Assembly: GCF_000384215.1 (NCBI RefSeq)
Contig: NZ_KB913032.1
Span: 4,667,665-4,731,664, forward strand
Reading direction: 5' to 3'
DNA length: 64,000 bases
DNA from: Amycolatopsis alba DSM 44262
GTDB lineage: Bacteria; Actinomycetota; Actinomycetes; Mycobacteriales; Pseudonocardiaceae
This document shows positions 49,180 through 58,084 of this stretch, piece by piece. The notes below the pieces were generated by a model. It had not been told where the DNA came from. It searched no databases and worked only from the letters and a program-made list of their open reading frames with translations. The position numbers were made by a program, and so were the translations under genes. Each line of letters begins with the position of its first letter. Within the stretch, counting starts at the first letter, position 1.

Positions 49180-49230
49180 CCGTGAAGGCCTCCTTCCCTA
49201 CCCTGAAGGTAGGGAAGGAGGCCTTCACGG
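49180..49230. terminator. 23-bp perfect hairpin, GTGAAGGCCTCC family
   Basis: Arms 49180-49202 and 49208-49230 pair perfectly around CTGAA. It lies 17 nt from the stop of the symporter gene on the other strand, so the two convergent genes each have their own hairpin. The arm shares CCGTGAAGGCCTCCTT with the hairpin at 38625. Confidence 0.82.
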
Positions 49231-49246
49231 ACCTCAAGAAGAACCG

Positions 49247-50605
49247 TCAGGCGCCAGCGGTGGCCGGTTCCTTTTCAGGGGTGGTGGCCGCTTCGCCGTT
49301 GTCGGTGGGCGAAGGGTCCGTCGGCGAGTTGAGCACGTCGTCGTCCAGAAGGCCTTCGCTGCGGGCGACGACGACCGGCACGACGATCTGGCCCGCGACG
49401 TTGGTCGCGGTCCGGATCATGTCCATGATCGGGTTGACCGAGTAGATCAGCGCGATCCCGAGCGCGACCTGCGCCGGGTCGAGCCCGATGACCGACGCGG
49501 TCAGGGTCAGCGCGGCCAGCCAGCCGGTGACGCCCGCGGTCGCCAGCGCGCCGAACACCGCGGCCGCGACGATCCCGACGTACTGCCAGAAGTTCAGCGA
49601 AACACCGGAGAGGTTCGCGATGAAGATCGCCCCGATCGCCGGGAACACCGCCGCGCAGCCGTCCATCTTCGTGGCGCTGGCCAGCGGAGTTGCGAAGCCC
49701 GCGTAGCCGGGCTGGACGCCCAGGTTCACCGCGGCCTGGCGGGTCAGCGGCAGGGTCGCGCCCGAGGAGGACGACGCGAACGCGAACTGGATCGCGGTGC
49801 CCGCCTTGGAGAAGAACTTCAGCGGGCTGACCTTCGCCACGAACTGCAGCAGGATCGGGTAGACCACCAGAAGCACCAGGAAGCAGCCCACGTACACCGC
49901 GAGAGTGGCGGTGAACAGCGGCTTGAACAGCGAGTCACCGTAGGTCGACACGGCCTTGCCGATCAGGCCGATGATGCCGATCGGGGCCAGGCGCACGATC
50001 CAGCCGAGGTAGCGCTGGATGATCTCGAAGACGCTGCTCGTGAAGTCGACGAACGGCTTCGCCTTGTCACCGAGGCTGTAGGCGGCCGCGCCGATCAGGA
50101 CGGCCAGGAACAGCACCTGAAGCGTCTCGCCCTCGGTGAAGGCGGTGAGGAAGTTCTTCGGCAGCAACCCGTTGATGAAGTCGCTCCACGATCCCCAGGT
50201 GGCCTTGGCTGCCTTGTCCGTGTTCTTCGCGGTCGCGGCGACGCCTTCGCCGAGGCCGCCGCTGCCGGGGTTGAACAGCTTCGCGACGGCGATGCCGATC
50301 AGCGACGCGATGAACGAGGTGATCGCGAACCACAGCACGGTCTTGCCGCCCAGCCGCGCGGCCTTCTTGCCGCCGCCGAGGTTGCGCAGGCTGCTGATGC
50401 CGACCACGATCGCCGTGAAGACCAGCGGGATCACCGCGATCTGCAGCAGCGTCGTGAAGATCGAGCCGATCTGGGCGAGCAGTTCGGTCAGCCAGCTCGC
50501 GTCGGTGCTCCTGGCGAGGACGCCGAGAAGGGCACCCACGACGAGCGAGCCGAGGACTGCCACCGCGAAGACTTTTGGCCTGGTGTAGGTCCGAATGAAA
50601 GACAC
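49247..50605 (-). CDS. Dicarboxylate/amino acid:cation symporter
   Basis: A 452-residue DAACS-family transporter (DctA/GltP type). It has eight spans and two re-entrant loops: the serine-rich FASSSSGATLPLT and the substrate motif NPIMDMIRTATNVAGQ. It imports glutamate, aspartate or C4-dicarboxylates with Na+ or H+. Succinyl-CoA and methylmalonyl-CoA genes in the window make dicarboxylate use plausible, but the substrate cannot be read from sequence. Acidic low-complexity C-terminal tail. Confidence 0.93.
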   Translation of the reverse strand: MSFIRTYTRPKVFAVAVLGSLVVGALLGVLARSTDASWLTELLAQIGSIFTTLLQIAVIPLVFTAIVVGISSLRNLGGGKKAARLGGKTVLWFAITSFIASLIGIAVAKLFNPGSGGLGEGVAATAKNTDKAAKATWGSWSDFINGLLPKNFLTAFTEGETLQVLFLAVLIGAAAYSLGDKAKPFVDFTSSVFEIIQRYLGWIVRLAPIGIIGLIGKAVSTYGDSLFKPLFTATLAVYVGCFLVLLVVYPILLQFVAKVSPLKFFSKAGTAIQFAFASSSSGATLPLTRQAAVNLGVQPGYAGFATPLASATKMDGCAAVFPAIGAIFIANLSGVSLNFWQYVGIVAAAVFGALATAGVTGWLAALTLTASVIGLDPAQVALGIALIYSVNPIMDMIRTATNVAGQIVVPVVVARSEGLLDDDVLNSPTDPSPTDNGEAATTPEKEPATAGA

Positions 50606-50704
50606 GGGGCGACTCCGGTGCGTGAAAGTTTCCTGTTAGCCGAACGTGAAGAACGTTCGACAAGGCGGGACTCTTCCGGATCACCCGATCGTGTGGGAGC
50701 TGTC

Positions 50705-51334
50705 TCAGGATGCGGGACGGGTCCAGAGATCGACGACACTCACGCCGATCTCGGTCAGCAGGCGCCGGGTCAGCGGCAGGCTGATCCCGATGACGCTCGA
50801 GAAGTCGCCGTCGATCCCCTCGATGAACCAGCCACCGAGACCGTCCAGAGTGAAGGCGCCGGCGACCTGAAGCGGCTCGCCGGAGGCGATGTACGCCTCG
50901 ATCTCTTCGTGTGACGGTGTGCCGAAGCGAACAGTGGTGCCCTCGGTCCCGGACGCTTCCTTCGTCCTCTCGCCGTTCTCGACGCGGATGATCGAGTGCC
51001 CGGTGAGAAGTTCACCGGTTTTGCCCGCCATCGACGCCCAGCGCTCGCGCGCCACCTCCGGCGTGATCGGCTTCCCGACCATCTCGCCGTTGATCGACAG
51101 CATCGAGTCGCAGCCCACGATGACCATGTCGGCGTGCGTTCCGGCGAGCGTCTCGTAGACGGCTTCGGCCTTCGCGACGGCGAGCGCGCGGACCAGTTCG
51201 ACGGGGGCCGGATCGGTCAGGGACGCGGCTACCGCGTCCTCGTCGACGCCGGAGACGACGACGCTCGGATCGAAGCCTGCGGAACGCAGGACGCCGAGGC
51301 GGGCGGGGGACTGGGACGCGAGGACGAAACGCAC
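50705..51334 (-). CDS. maf: Maf-family nucleotide pyrophosphatase
   Basis: About 209 residues. The Maf motifs are FVLASQSPARLGVLRSAGF, the catalytic Asp region VIVGCDSML, and VGKPITPEVAR. Such enzymes hydrolyse non-canonical or excess NTPs (dTTP, UTP or modified bases) and were linked to septum formation. I use GTG 51334 because VRFVLASQSP is the usual opening; the frame stays open to 51385. It is Rv3282 by neighbourhood and diverges from the GH3 gene. Confidence 0.92.
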   Translation of the reverse strand: MRFVLASQSPARLGVLRSAGFDPSVVVSGVDEDAVAASLTDPAPVELVRALAVAKAEAVYETLAGTHADMVIVGCDSMLSINGEMVGKPITPEVARERWASMAGKTGELLTGHSIIRVENGERTKEASGTEGTTVRFGTPSHEEIEAYIASGEPLQVAGAFTLDGLGGWFIEGIDGDFSSVIGISLPLTRRLLTEIGVSVVDLWTRPAS

Positions 51335-51449
51335 CTCCGGAAGGTACTCGACGGCCCTCCGTTGCCCGATTGTGACCTGGAACACCCGACCGTGCGGTTA
51401 GTTTGTTGTGGCGCGCAACATATGGATTGTTCGAGCTACGGAGGAACCA

Positions 51450-53306
51450 ATGTCGCCCCGCCTCCGCGTCAGAAGATCACTTCGCACGACGCAAACCACA
51501 GTGCTCGCAGGCCTGCTCGTGGCCGGTTCGGCCCTCGCGCCGATGGCGTCGGCCGCTCCAGGGCCGCTGTACAAGAATCCTCACGCTTCGACGTCCGCGC
51601 GGGTGAACGACCTGCTCAAGCGGATGAGCCTCGACGACAAGATCGGCCAGATGACGCAGGCCGAACGCGGCGCTGTCACCCCCGACCAGGCCGCCGCGCT
51701 CAGACTGGGGTCCCTGTTGTCCGGCGGTGGCTCGGTGCCCGCCAGCAATACGCCGACCGGCTGGGCCGACATGGTCGACTCGTACCAGAAGGCGGCGGTT
51801 TCGACGCCGCTCGGCATTCCCACGCTCTACGGCGTCGACGCCGTGCACGGCCACAACAACGTCTACGGCGCGACGATCTTCCCGCACAACATCGGTCTCG
51901 GTGCCGCCAACAATCCGCGCCTGGTCGAGAAGATCGGCCGCGCGACGGCGCTGGAAGTCGCCGGAACCGGTCCGCAGTGGGACTTTTCGCCGTGCCTGTG
52001 CGTCGCCCGCGACGACCGCTGGGGCCGGACCTACGAATCCTTCGGCGAATCCCCGCGCGACGCCATCGCCAACGCGTCGGCCATCACCGGTCTTCAGGGG
52101 CGCGAACTGGGGGAGAAGCCCGGCTCGGTGCTCGCGACGGCGAAGCACTACGTCGGCGACGGAGGCACGACGAACGGCGTCGACCAGGGCAACACCGAGA
52201 TCAGCGAACGCGAACTGCGCCAGATCCACCTGCCGCCGTTCCGCGAGGCGATCGACCGCGGCGTCGGCTCGGTGATGATCTCGTTCTCCAGCTTCCAGGG
52301 GGTGCGCATGCACGCCCAGCGGTACCTGATCACCGACGTCCTCAAGAAGGAACTGCGGTTTCGGGGCCTGGTGATCTCGGACTACAACGCGATCAACCAG
52401 ATCGACGGCAAGGAAGGCTTCACCCCCGAGGAGGTGCGGCTCTCGGTCAACGCGGGTATCGACATGTTCATGGTCCCGTGGGACGCGCCGCAGTTCATCG
52501 CCTACCTGAAGGCCGAGGTCGAGGCCGGCCGTGTCTCGCGCGACCGGATCGACGACGCGAACCGCCGCATCCTGGCGGAGAAGTTCAAGCTCGGCCTGTT
52601 CGAGCATCCGTACACCGACCGCTCGCTCCAGAAGACGTTCGGCAGCAAGGAACATCGCGAACTGGCCCGGCAGGCCGTCCGCGAATCCCAGGTGCTGCTG
52701 AAGAACGACGGTGTGCTGCCACTGGCGAAGAAGGACAACAAGATCTTCGTCGCGGGCAAGAACGCGAACGACATCGGCAACCAGGCGGGCGGCTGGACGC
52801 TCACCTGGCAGGGCCAGAGCGGCCCGGTCATCCCCGGCACGACCATCCTCGACGGCCTGAAATCGGGTGCCGGGAAGGGAACCACGGTGACCTATGACCG
52901 TGCGGGTAACGGAATCGACAGGAGCTACCGGGTCGCGGTCGCCGTGGTGGGCGAAACGCCGTACGCCGAAGGGCAGGGAGACCGTCCGAACGGTTTCGGG
53001 CTCGACGCGGAAGACCTCGCCACGATCGCCAAGCTGAAGAGCTCCGGTGTCCCGGTCGTCGCGGTGACCGTGTCGGGACGCCCGCTCGACATCGCTTCGC
53101 AGCTGCCGCGGTTCAACGGGCTCGTCGCCGCCTGGCTCCCTGGTAGCGAAGGCGCCGGTGTCGCCGATGTCCTTTACGGCGACTACAACCCGACCGGGAA
53201 GCTGACGTTCAGCTGGCCGTCCAGTGCGGCGCAGGAGCCGGTGAACGTCGGTGACGGCAAGAAGGCGTTGTACCCGTACGGCTACGGCCTGCGGTACCGC
53301 CGGTAA
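51450..53306 (+). CDS. Secreted glycoside hydrolase family 3 enzyme (beta-glucosidase-like)
   Basis: A 618-residue GH3 enzyme exported by a signal with RRSLRTT before a hydrophobic stretch (VLAGLLVAGSALAPMASA), possibly a Tat signal. Catalytic features: KHYVGDG, the nucleophile Asp in GLVISDYNAI, and a C-terminal domain ending in YPYGYGLRY, which is the standard ending of plant/bacterial exo-beta-glucanases. It releases glucose from beta-linked oligosaccharides. GGAGG stands 5 nt before ATG 51450. An orphan gene with a hairpin and a repeat element behind it. Confidence 0.93.
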   Translation: MSPRLRVRRSLRTTQTTVLAGLLVAGSALAPMASAAPGPLYKNPHASTSARVNDLLKRMSLDDKIGQMTQAERGAVTPDQAAALRLGSLLSGGGSVPASNTPTGWADMVDSYQKAAVSTPLGIPTLYGVDAVHGHNNVYGATIFPHNIGLGAANNPRLVEKIGRATALEVAGTGPQWDFSPCLCVARDDRWGRTYESFGESPRDAIANASAITGLQGRELGEKPGSVLATAKHYVGDGGTTNGVDQGNTEISERELRQIHLPPFREAIDRGVGSVMISFSSFQGVRMHAQRYLITDVLKKELRFRGLVISDYNAINQIDGKEGFTPEEVRLSVNAGIDMFMVPWDAPQFIAYLKAEVEAGRVSRDRIDDANRRILAEKFKLGLFEHPYTDRSLQKTFGSKEHRELARQAVRESQVLLKNDGVLPLAKKDNKIFVAGKNANDIGNQAGGWTLTWQGQSGPVIPGTTILDGLKSGAGKGTTVTYDRAGNGIDRSYRVAVAVVGETPYAEGQGDRPNGFGLDAEDLATIAKLKSSGVPVVAVTVSGRPLDIASQLPRFNGLVAAWLPGSEGAGVADVLYGDYNPTGKLTFSWPSSAAQEPVNVGDGKKALYPYGYGLRYRR

Positions 53307-53340
53307 GACTCCGCCCCTCCTGCGGAGCTCGTGACTGATA

Positions 53341-53360
53341 AGGACGGTTCTAACCGTCCT
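53341..53360. terminator. 9-bp hairpin after the GH3 gene
   Basis: AGGACGGTT (53341-53349) pairs with AACCGTCCT (53352-53360) around two bases, 35 nt beyond the GH3 stop. The first arm belongs to the left inverted repeat of the MITE-like element. Confidence 0.6.
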
Positions 53361-53391
53361 GACCGCTCACGACCCCGATGCGAGACTGGCC

Positions 53392-53531
53392 GTCTCACGT
53401 GATTGCCCGGACGACACGCGTGATTGAACGGACGACACGCGTGAGCCAACGGACGACTCGCGAGTCGTCCCGCCAGACACACGTGTCGTCCATCCCGTCA
53501 CGCGTGTCGTCCCGCTGGACACACGACACCG
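53392..53531. repeat. 21-bp-period repeat, locus E (seven units)
   Basis: Anchor bases fall at 53399, 53420, 53441, 53462, 53483, 53504 and 53525, each exactly 21 bp apart. The first three units read in one orientation and the last ones in the other, turning at GACTCGCGAGTC (about 53455-53466). The unit core is GTGYCGTCC then six variable bases and TCACGC. Confidence 0.88.
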
Positions 53532-53605
53532 CCACCCGCGCACCACAGCAGGTACCTAAGACACCCTTGGCCCTAACCGTCCTTATCACTCACGAGGCCC
53601 TGAGG

Positions 53606-55219
53606 TCAGGCGGCGCTGGGGGCTGGCTCGGGAGCCGGGGAGTGGTGAGCCCGCGGAACCGGGCGCCGCATGGTCAGCGCGGCCAGCACACCCAGCAGCA
53701 GCACCGCCGCCGGAAGCAGCAGCGTCACCCGAGCCGCGTCGGTCAGTCCATTGTGGACGGCTTCGAGCGCCAGCCGCTGAGCCTGCTCGGCGACGCCGGA
53801 AGGCAGGCCGGGCAACGTCGCGGGGCCGGACGAACCGAACTCGCCGGTCGATTCCGCGGCCTTCGCGATACCTTCCGCGAACGGCGCCCGGTACTGCTCC
53901 GGCAACGCGTTCGCGGCGATCGCCGCCTCGTCGGCGATCGAAGCGCTGATCCGCGCCTGCAGCAGCACGCCGACGGCGGCACTGCCGAGCACCCCGCCGA
54001 CCTGGCGGGCGGTGTTGAAGATGCCCGACGCGGTCCCGATGAGCCGCGGTTCGACCGAGCTCATCGCCAGGTTGCCCATCGGCGCGAAGATGAACCCGAT
54101 ACCGGCGCCCGCCACCAGCAGCGCCGGGGTGAGCGCCCACGCGTTGGCGTCCGCGCGGGCGATCAGAGCCACCAGCGCCATCCCCGCCGCCAGCGCGGTC
54201 AGCCCGATGATCAGCAGGACCTTGCCGTTGACCTTGTCCGAAGCGCGCCCGACGAACGGGCCGATCATGCCTGCCAGCAGCGACATCGGCGCGAACAGCA
54301 GCCCGGACATCGTCGGTGTCTCGCCGAGCACGGCCTGGATGTAGATCACCAGCGGCAGGAACATGCCGGTCATCGCGAAACCGACGGTGACCGAGGTCAG
54401 CGTCCCGGCCGAGAAGTTGCGGTTCCCGAAGACGTTCAGCGGCAGAAGCGGTTCCTTGCGGTTGAATCGTTGCCACACCACGAAGGCGACCAGCAGGGCG
54501 ACACCGAAGCCGATGATCTCGAACACGGTGATCGGCCCGAACACGCGGCCCCAGTCGTAGTGCTGTCCATTTTGGACGCCGTAGACGATGCAGAACAGTC
54601 CCGCGCCGGACAACAGGATTCCCGGTACGTCGAAGGAATGCGAGTGCTTCGGCTGCCAGTCCGGCACCTTGAGCAGCGCCAGCGCGATCGCGACCACGCC
54701 GACCGGCAGGTTGACGAAGAAGATCCATTCCCAGCCGAGGTGGTCGACGAGCACGCCGCCGAGCAGCGGCCCGACGATGGCCGCGATCCCGGCGACCCCG
54801 CTCCAGAGGCCCATCGCCGGGCCGCGCTTCGACGGCGGGAACAGGTGGCTGATGAACGCCAAGGTCTGGGGCGTCATCAACGCGGCGCCGAGACCCTGCA
54901 CCGCGCGGGCCACGATGAGCATCTCGACCGAGCCGGACAGGCCGCACCACAGCGAGGCCAGCGTGAACACCACGAGCCCGGCCAGATAGACGCGCTTCGG
55001 GCCGAAGCGGTCACCGAGGCGGCTGGCGAACAGCATCGGCACCGCGTAGGTGAGCAGGTAGACGCTGATCACCCAGACGATGGCGTTCAATCCGGCGCCG
55101 AGTTCGCGCAGCATCGCGGGAATCGCCGTCGAAACGATCGTGGTGTCCAGCAGGATCATGAAGAAACCCAGGCACAGCGCGGAAAGTGCCGCCCAGGGAT
55201 TAGCTTGTCTTGCGTTCAT
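53606..55219 (-). CDS. MFS multidrug exporter, DHA2 (14-span) type
   Basis: A 537-residue drug:H+ antiporter of the EmrB/QacA group. The first span contains LLDTTIVSTAIPA (motif D1), motif A is ASRLGDRFGPKRVYLAG, and motif C-like GPLLGGVLVDHLGW follows. Fourteen spans fit the length. Its start lies inside the end of padR (20-nt overlap), so it is translated after the PadR repressor, which likely controls it. Substrates would be toxic organics or secreted metabolites. Confidence 0.92.
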   Translation of the reverse strand: MNARQANPWAALSALCLGFFMILLDTTIVSTAIPAMLRELGAGLNAIVWVISVYLLTYAVPMLFASRLGDRFGPKRVYLAGLVVFTLASLWCGLSGSVEMLIVARAVQGLGAALMTPQTLAFISHLFPPSKRGPAMGLWSGVAGIAAIVGPLLGGVLVDHLGWEWIFFVNLPVGVVAIALALLKVPDWQPKHSHSFDVPGILLSGAGLFCIVYGVQNGQHYDWGRVFGPITVFEIIGFGVALLVAFVVWQRFNRKEPLLPLNVFGNRNFSAGTLTSVTVGFAMTGMFLPLVIYIQAVLGETPTMSGLLFAPMSLLAGMIGPFVGRASDKVNGKVLLIIGLTALAAGMALVALIARADANAWALTPALLVAGAGIGFIFAPMGNLAMSSVEPRLIGTASGIFNTARQVGGVLGSAAVGVLLQARISASIADEAAIAANALPEQYRAPFAEGIAKAAESTGEFGSSGPATLPGLPSGVAEQAQRLALEAVHNGLTDAARVTLLLPAAVLLLGVLAALTMRRPVPRAHHSPAPEPAPSAA

Positions 55220-55826
55220 CGGTGTCGTCCTCGGTGACCAGGTTCAGATGTGACTTGCAGTGGTCCTGGAACCGGACGCGGCCGGATTCCAGGTCTTCGA
55301 TCAGTTTTTGGGTCCACTCGAGCTCGAAGGCGCGCCGTGCGGAGGCGTAGGACCAGTCGAGCCAGTAGATCTCGGGCAGGTGCTGCTCGTTGACGATGCT
55401 GTCGAGCACGACCTTGTCGGCGGCGGAGGAGGCCTGGAGCCGCAGCACGCGGTGTTTGAGCTGGATGATCGACATTTCCGGGCCGAGTTCGTCGATGACG
55501 GCGAGCGCGCTGAGGAACTCGGGGTACTCCTCGGCCGGCGTGCTCAGCATGTTCTGTGCGCGCACGACGAACTCGTCGCGACCGGCCTCCGTCATCGCGT
55601 AAACGGTGCGTTCGGGCCGCCTCCCGTCCCGCTGTGTCTCGACGACCTCGACGAAACCGTTCTGCACCAAGCGATCCACCGTGTGGTACAGCGAGCCGGC
55701 CTTCACCTTGACGCGAGTGCTGACGTAGCGCTCCTTCATCAGCTGCGCCATTTCGTACGGATGCATGGCTCGCTCGTGGAGGAGTTCCAGCACCGCCATC
55801 GCGAGCGGGGTGAGCTTCGTGGCCAC
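55200..55826 (-). CDS. PadR-family transcriptional regulator
   Basis: A 208-residue PadR protein. The winged helix is AVLELLHERAMHPYEMAQLM, KAGSLYHTVDRLVQNGFVEV and GRRPERTVYAMTEAGRDEF; a long C-terminal helical half completes a subfamily-2 PadR. Such repressors are released by aromatic or drug ligands. It overlaps the MFS exporter gene and has a perfect palindrome 32 bp upstream of its start. Confidence 0.92.
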   Translation of the reverse strand: MATKLTPLAMAVLELLHERAMHPYEMAQLMKERYVSTRVKVKAGSLYHTVDRLVQNGFVEVVETQRDGRRPERTVYAMTEAGRDEFVVRAQNMLSTPAEEYPEFLSALAVIDELGPEMSIIQLKHRVLRLQASSAADKVVLDSIVNEQHLPEIYWLDWSYASARRAFELEWTQKLIEDLESGRVRFQDHCKSHLNLVTEDDTDERKTS

Positions 55827-55857
55827 GCCTGTTCCTCTCGGAAGATTCCTTGTCGAG

Positions 55858-55873
55858 TATTCCGCGTGGAATA
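55858..55873. promoter_or_regulatory. Palindromic operator upstream of padR
   Basis: TATTCC-GCGT-GGAATA, 6-bp perfect arms, lies 32 bp upstream of the padR start in the region shared with the divergent serine hydrolase gene. It is a likely PadR autoregulatory site. Confidence 0.6.
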
Positions 55874-55912
55874 TATGGCAGAACCAAGATCGTCTTCAAG
55901 TGGTTCTCGAGA

Positions 55913-55950
55913 TTGCGCACATCGATCGCTTATGCGTACAGTGTGCGCAA
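55913..55950 (+). promoter_or_regulatory. Promoter with flanking inverted repeat before the serine hydrolase gene
   Basis: TTGCGC (55913-55918) and TACAGT (55937-55942) are 18 bp apart, a good vegetative promoter. TTGCGCACA (55913-55921) and TGTGCGCAA (55942-55950) are perfect inverted arms that cover the -35 and the start region, so a repressor bound there would block transcription. Confidence 0.65.
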
Positions 55951-55987
55951 GGCGAGAACGTTGTACTCGCGAACGAGAGGGAAACCC

Positions 55988-57367
55988 ATGACGACCACGG
56001 TGAACTGGGACGCGGCACGCTGGCAGGCCAAGCTGGACGAGCTCCGCGCGGCCCATCACGTTCCGGGTGCCGCGCTCGCGGTGCTGGCAGGCGGCGAAAT
56101 CCACGAGCTCGCGAGCGGTGTCCTGCACCGCGGCACCGGGGTCGACGCGACGACCGATTCGGTGTTCCAGCTCGGTTCGATCGCCAAGATCTACACCGCC
56201 ACCCTGATCATGCGGCTGGCCGAAGCGGGCGAACTGGACCTCGACGCTCCGGTCGTCGAGGTGCTGCCGGACTTCGAGACCATCGATCCCGAGGCGACCA
56301 AGGCGATCACCATTCGGCGGCTGCTGAGCCACACCAGTGGCCTCACCTGCGATTTCACCCTCGACACCGGCCGGGGTGACGACTGCATCGCCCGCTACGT
56401 CGAGGCGAGCAAGGGCATCGCGATGGACTGCCCGCCGGGAACCGCGGTCTCCTACAGCAGCGTCGGCTACGTCGTGCTCGGCCGGATCGCCGAGGTGGTG
56501 ACCGGGCTGACCTGGGATCAGGCGCTGCAGGAGCTGATCTTCGCGCCGCTCGGGCTGAAGCAGTCGATGACCCTGCCCGAAGAGGCACTGAGTTTCCGCG
56601 CGGCGATGAGCCACCTCGGCGACCCTGGCCAGGATCCGGAACCGGCGCCCGCGTGGGATCTGATGCCGCGATCGGCGGGACCGGGCGCGCGGGTCATCGC
56701 TTCCGCGGGCGACGTCGTCCGGCTGGCGCGGATGCACCTCGACGGCGGTCTGGCGCCGGACGGGACCCGTGTCCTGGCGCCGGAAACGGTCGAGGCGATG
56801 CAGTGCCGCGAGACGGACGTTCCCGACAAGTGGACGGTCAGCGCGGACGGCTGGGGGCTCGGCTGGACCCTCTACGACTGGGACGGCACGCCCGGCTTCG
56901 GCCACGACGGCGCGGCCATCGGGCAGTACGCCTACCTGCGGGTGATTCCGTCGGCGGGCGTCGCCGTCGCACTGGTCACCAACGGCGGCGGCGCGCGGCA
57001 GCTTTACGCGGCCCTGTTCCGTGAACTGCTCGCCGAACTCGCCGATGTCCGGATCCCCGACGCCTTCGCGCCGCCTGCCGAACCGCCGGTCGTGGACATG
57101 AAGCGGTTCGCGGGTGTCTACCGGCGGGAAGGCGTGGTCATCACGGTGACCGAAGAGCTGAAACTGACGTACGAGTTCGTCGGCGGGATGGCGGGCTACT
57201 CGCCGCCGCTGGACATGGACCTGACGCCCGTCACGGACACGGTCTTCGCCGCGGCAGGGGCCGGGCCGTCGTTCAGCGAAGACTGGATGCCTGTGGTGTT
57301 CTCGACGCTGTCGAACGGCACCGACTGCGTCTACATCGGGATGCGTGCCGCGCCGAAGGACGCCTAG
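55988..57367 (+). CDS. Serine hydrolase, beta-lactamase fold, with extra C-terminal domain
   Basis: A 459-residue protein without a signal peptide, so cytoplasmic. The SxxK pair is Ser64-Lys67 in QLGSIAKIY, the Tyr motif is YSSVGY and the third element is GHDGA in place of KTG. Residues beyond about 350 form a separate beta-rich domain. Such proteins include EstB-like esterases and beta-lactam-like hydrolases. It is divergent from padR-MFS and might inactivate the compound that the exporter handles (inference). Its stop overlaps the convergent gene by 4 nt. Confidence 0.85.
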   Translation: MTTTVNWDAARWQAKLDELRAAHHVPGAALAVLAGGEIHELASGVLHRGTGVDATTDSVFQLGSIAKIYTATLIMRLAEAGELDLDAPVVEVLPDFETIDPEATKAITIRRLLSHTSGLTCDFTLDTGRGDDCIARYVEASKGIAMDCPPGTAVSYSSVGYVVLGRIAEVVTGLTWDQALQELIFAPLGLKQSMTLPEEALSFRAAMSHLGDPGQDPEPAPAWDLMPRSAGPGARVIASAGDVVRLARMHLDGGLAPDGTRVLAPETVEAMQCRETDVPDKWTVSADGWGLGWTLYDWDGTPGFGHDGAAIGQYAYLRVIPSAGVAVALVTNGGGARQLYAALFRELLAELADVRIPDAFAPPAEPPVVDMKRFAGVYRREGVVITVTEELKLTYEFVGGMAGYSPPLDMDLTPVTDTVFAAAGAGPSFSEDWMPVVFSTLSNGTDCVYIGMRAAPKDA

Positions 57368-57684
57368 TTCAGCGGTCTCGGCCCGATCTCGCGCTCGAGG
57401 AAGCGGTGGTACTCGATGGCCGCTATCGAATTCTCCAGCTGTTCGAACGTCGGCGCGGGGAGTGCCCCGTTGAAGACGATCGTCAGGCTCTTCCTCGGGA
57501 TGTTGATGACGTACGGATCGACGTCGAGTTCTTCGCAGTACTCGCGCAGGACGGCGGTCCAGTGGTCCAGGTCCTCGTCCTCGCCGAGGTGCTCCCACCT
57601 CGCGACGATCCAGTTGCCGTTGATCAGCTGGCCCGCCATCTCCTGCGGATGGTGGACCATGTACGGCTCGGCGACGTCGTTCAT
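57364..57684 (-). CDS. Small hypothetical protein downstream of DUF397
   Basis: A 106-residue soluble acidic protein (LGEDEDLDHWTAVLREYCEEL, NIPRKSLTIVFNGAL, IAAIEYHRFLEREIG). No signal or span and no family recognised. Its ATG 57684 overlaps the DUF397 stop by 4 nt, so it belongs to the XRE-DUF397 group. The stop shares bases with the stop of the convergent serine hydrolase. Confidence 0.65.
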   Translation of the reverse strand: MNDVAEPYMVHHPQEMAGQLINGNWIVARWEHLGEDEDLDHWTAVLREYCEELDVDPYVINIPRKSLTIVFNGALPAPTFEQLENSIAAIEYHRFLEREIGPRPLN

Positions 57685-57887
57685 CGTCCGAGGTGATCGA
57701 GGAGCGCGGTGAAGGATCCGGCCGGGAGTACCAGGATCGGCCGGTTCTCGTCCGGCAGCGCCCACTGCTTGGTGTCCCGGATGCCGACGAGACCGGGCGC
57801 GGCGCCGATTTCGACGCAGGCGTTCTCTTCCCAGTGGGTGTAGGTCGACTTGTGCCAGTCGGTCATGTATTCGTGCCAGGTGGTCAT
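57681..57887 (-). CDS. DUF397 protein
   Basis: A 68-residue DUF397 protein: WHKSTYTHWEENACVEIG, VGIRDTKQWALPDENRPIL and FTALLDHLGR are the typical three blocks (WxKSxxS, VRDS, F..F). In streptomycetes such proteins pair with XRE/DUF5753 regulators like the one encoded upstream, and may antagonise them. GAAAGG stands before ATG 57887. Confidence 0.88.
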   Translation of the reverse strand: MTTWHEYMTDWHKSTYTHWEENACVEIGAAPGLVGIRDTKQWALPDENRPILVLPAGSFTALLDHLGR

Positions 57888-58047
57888 AGGAGGGCCTTTC
57901 CCCAGTGACTGTTTCGGCAAGTAGACGGGTTGCGCCGCAGCAAGGTTGGCGAGATCGGGTGATCTGTTCCCGCTGGTCGGTAAGCGGTTCGAGTGATCGC
58001 GTTCGGCGCACGAAAAGGGACCTTCACCGACAGCCGCTTTACTCACG

Positions 58048-58066
58048 ATGCACCCTGAGGGTGCAT
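58048..58066. terminator. 8-bp hairpin between XRE and DUF397
   Basis: ATGCACCC/GGGTGCAT (58048-58055, 58059-58066) is a perfect stem with a three-base loop in the 197-bp gap, 19 nt past the XRE stop. AAGGGACCTT (about 58015) beside it also occurs in the hairpin at 49090. Confidence 0.55.
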
Positions 58067-58084
58067 AGCGCAAAGGGTCTTTGG

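Larger units (their letters stand above)
53328..53596. mobile_element. MITE-like element: inverted repeats flanking a 21-bp array
   Basis: CTCGTGACTGATAAGGACGG with TT following (53328-53349) and its inverted counterpart (53575-53596) match at 21 of 22 positions. Between them lie a hairpin, the seven-unit 21-bp array of locus E and AGGTACCTAAGACAC (53550-53564), which recurs at 61090. No coding frame is inside. It sits between the convergent GH3 and MFS genes. Confidence 0.5.

Noticed and set aside
53392-53531. CRISPR array
   Set aside because: Units are 21 bp with no spacer/repeat division, the orientation flips in the middle, and there are no cas genes.
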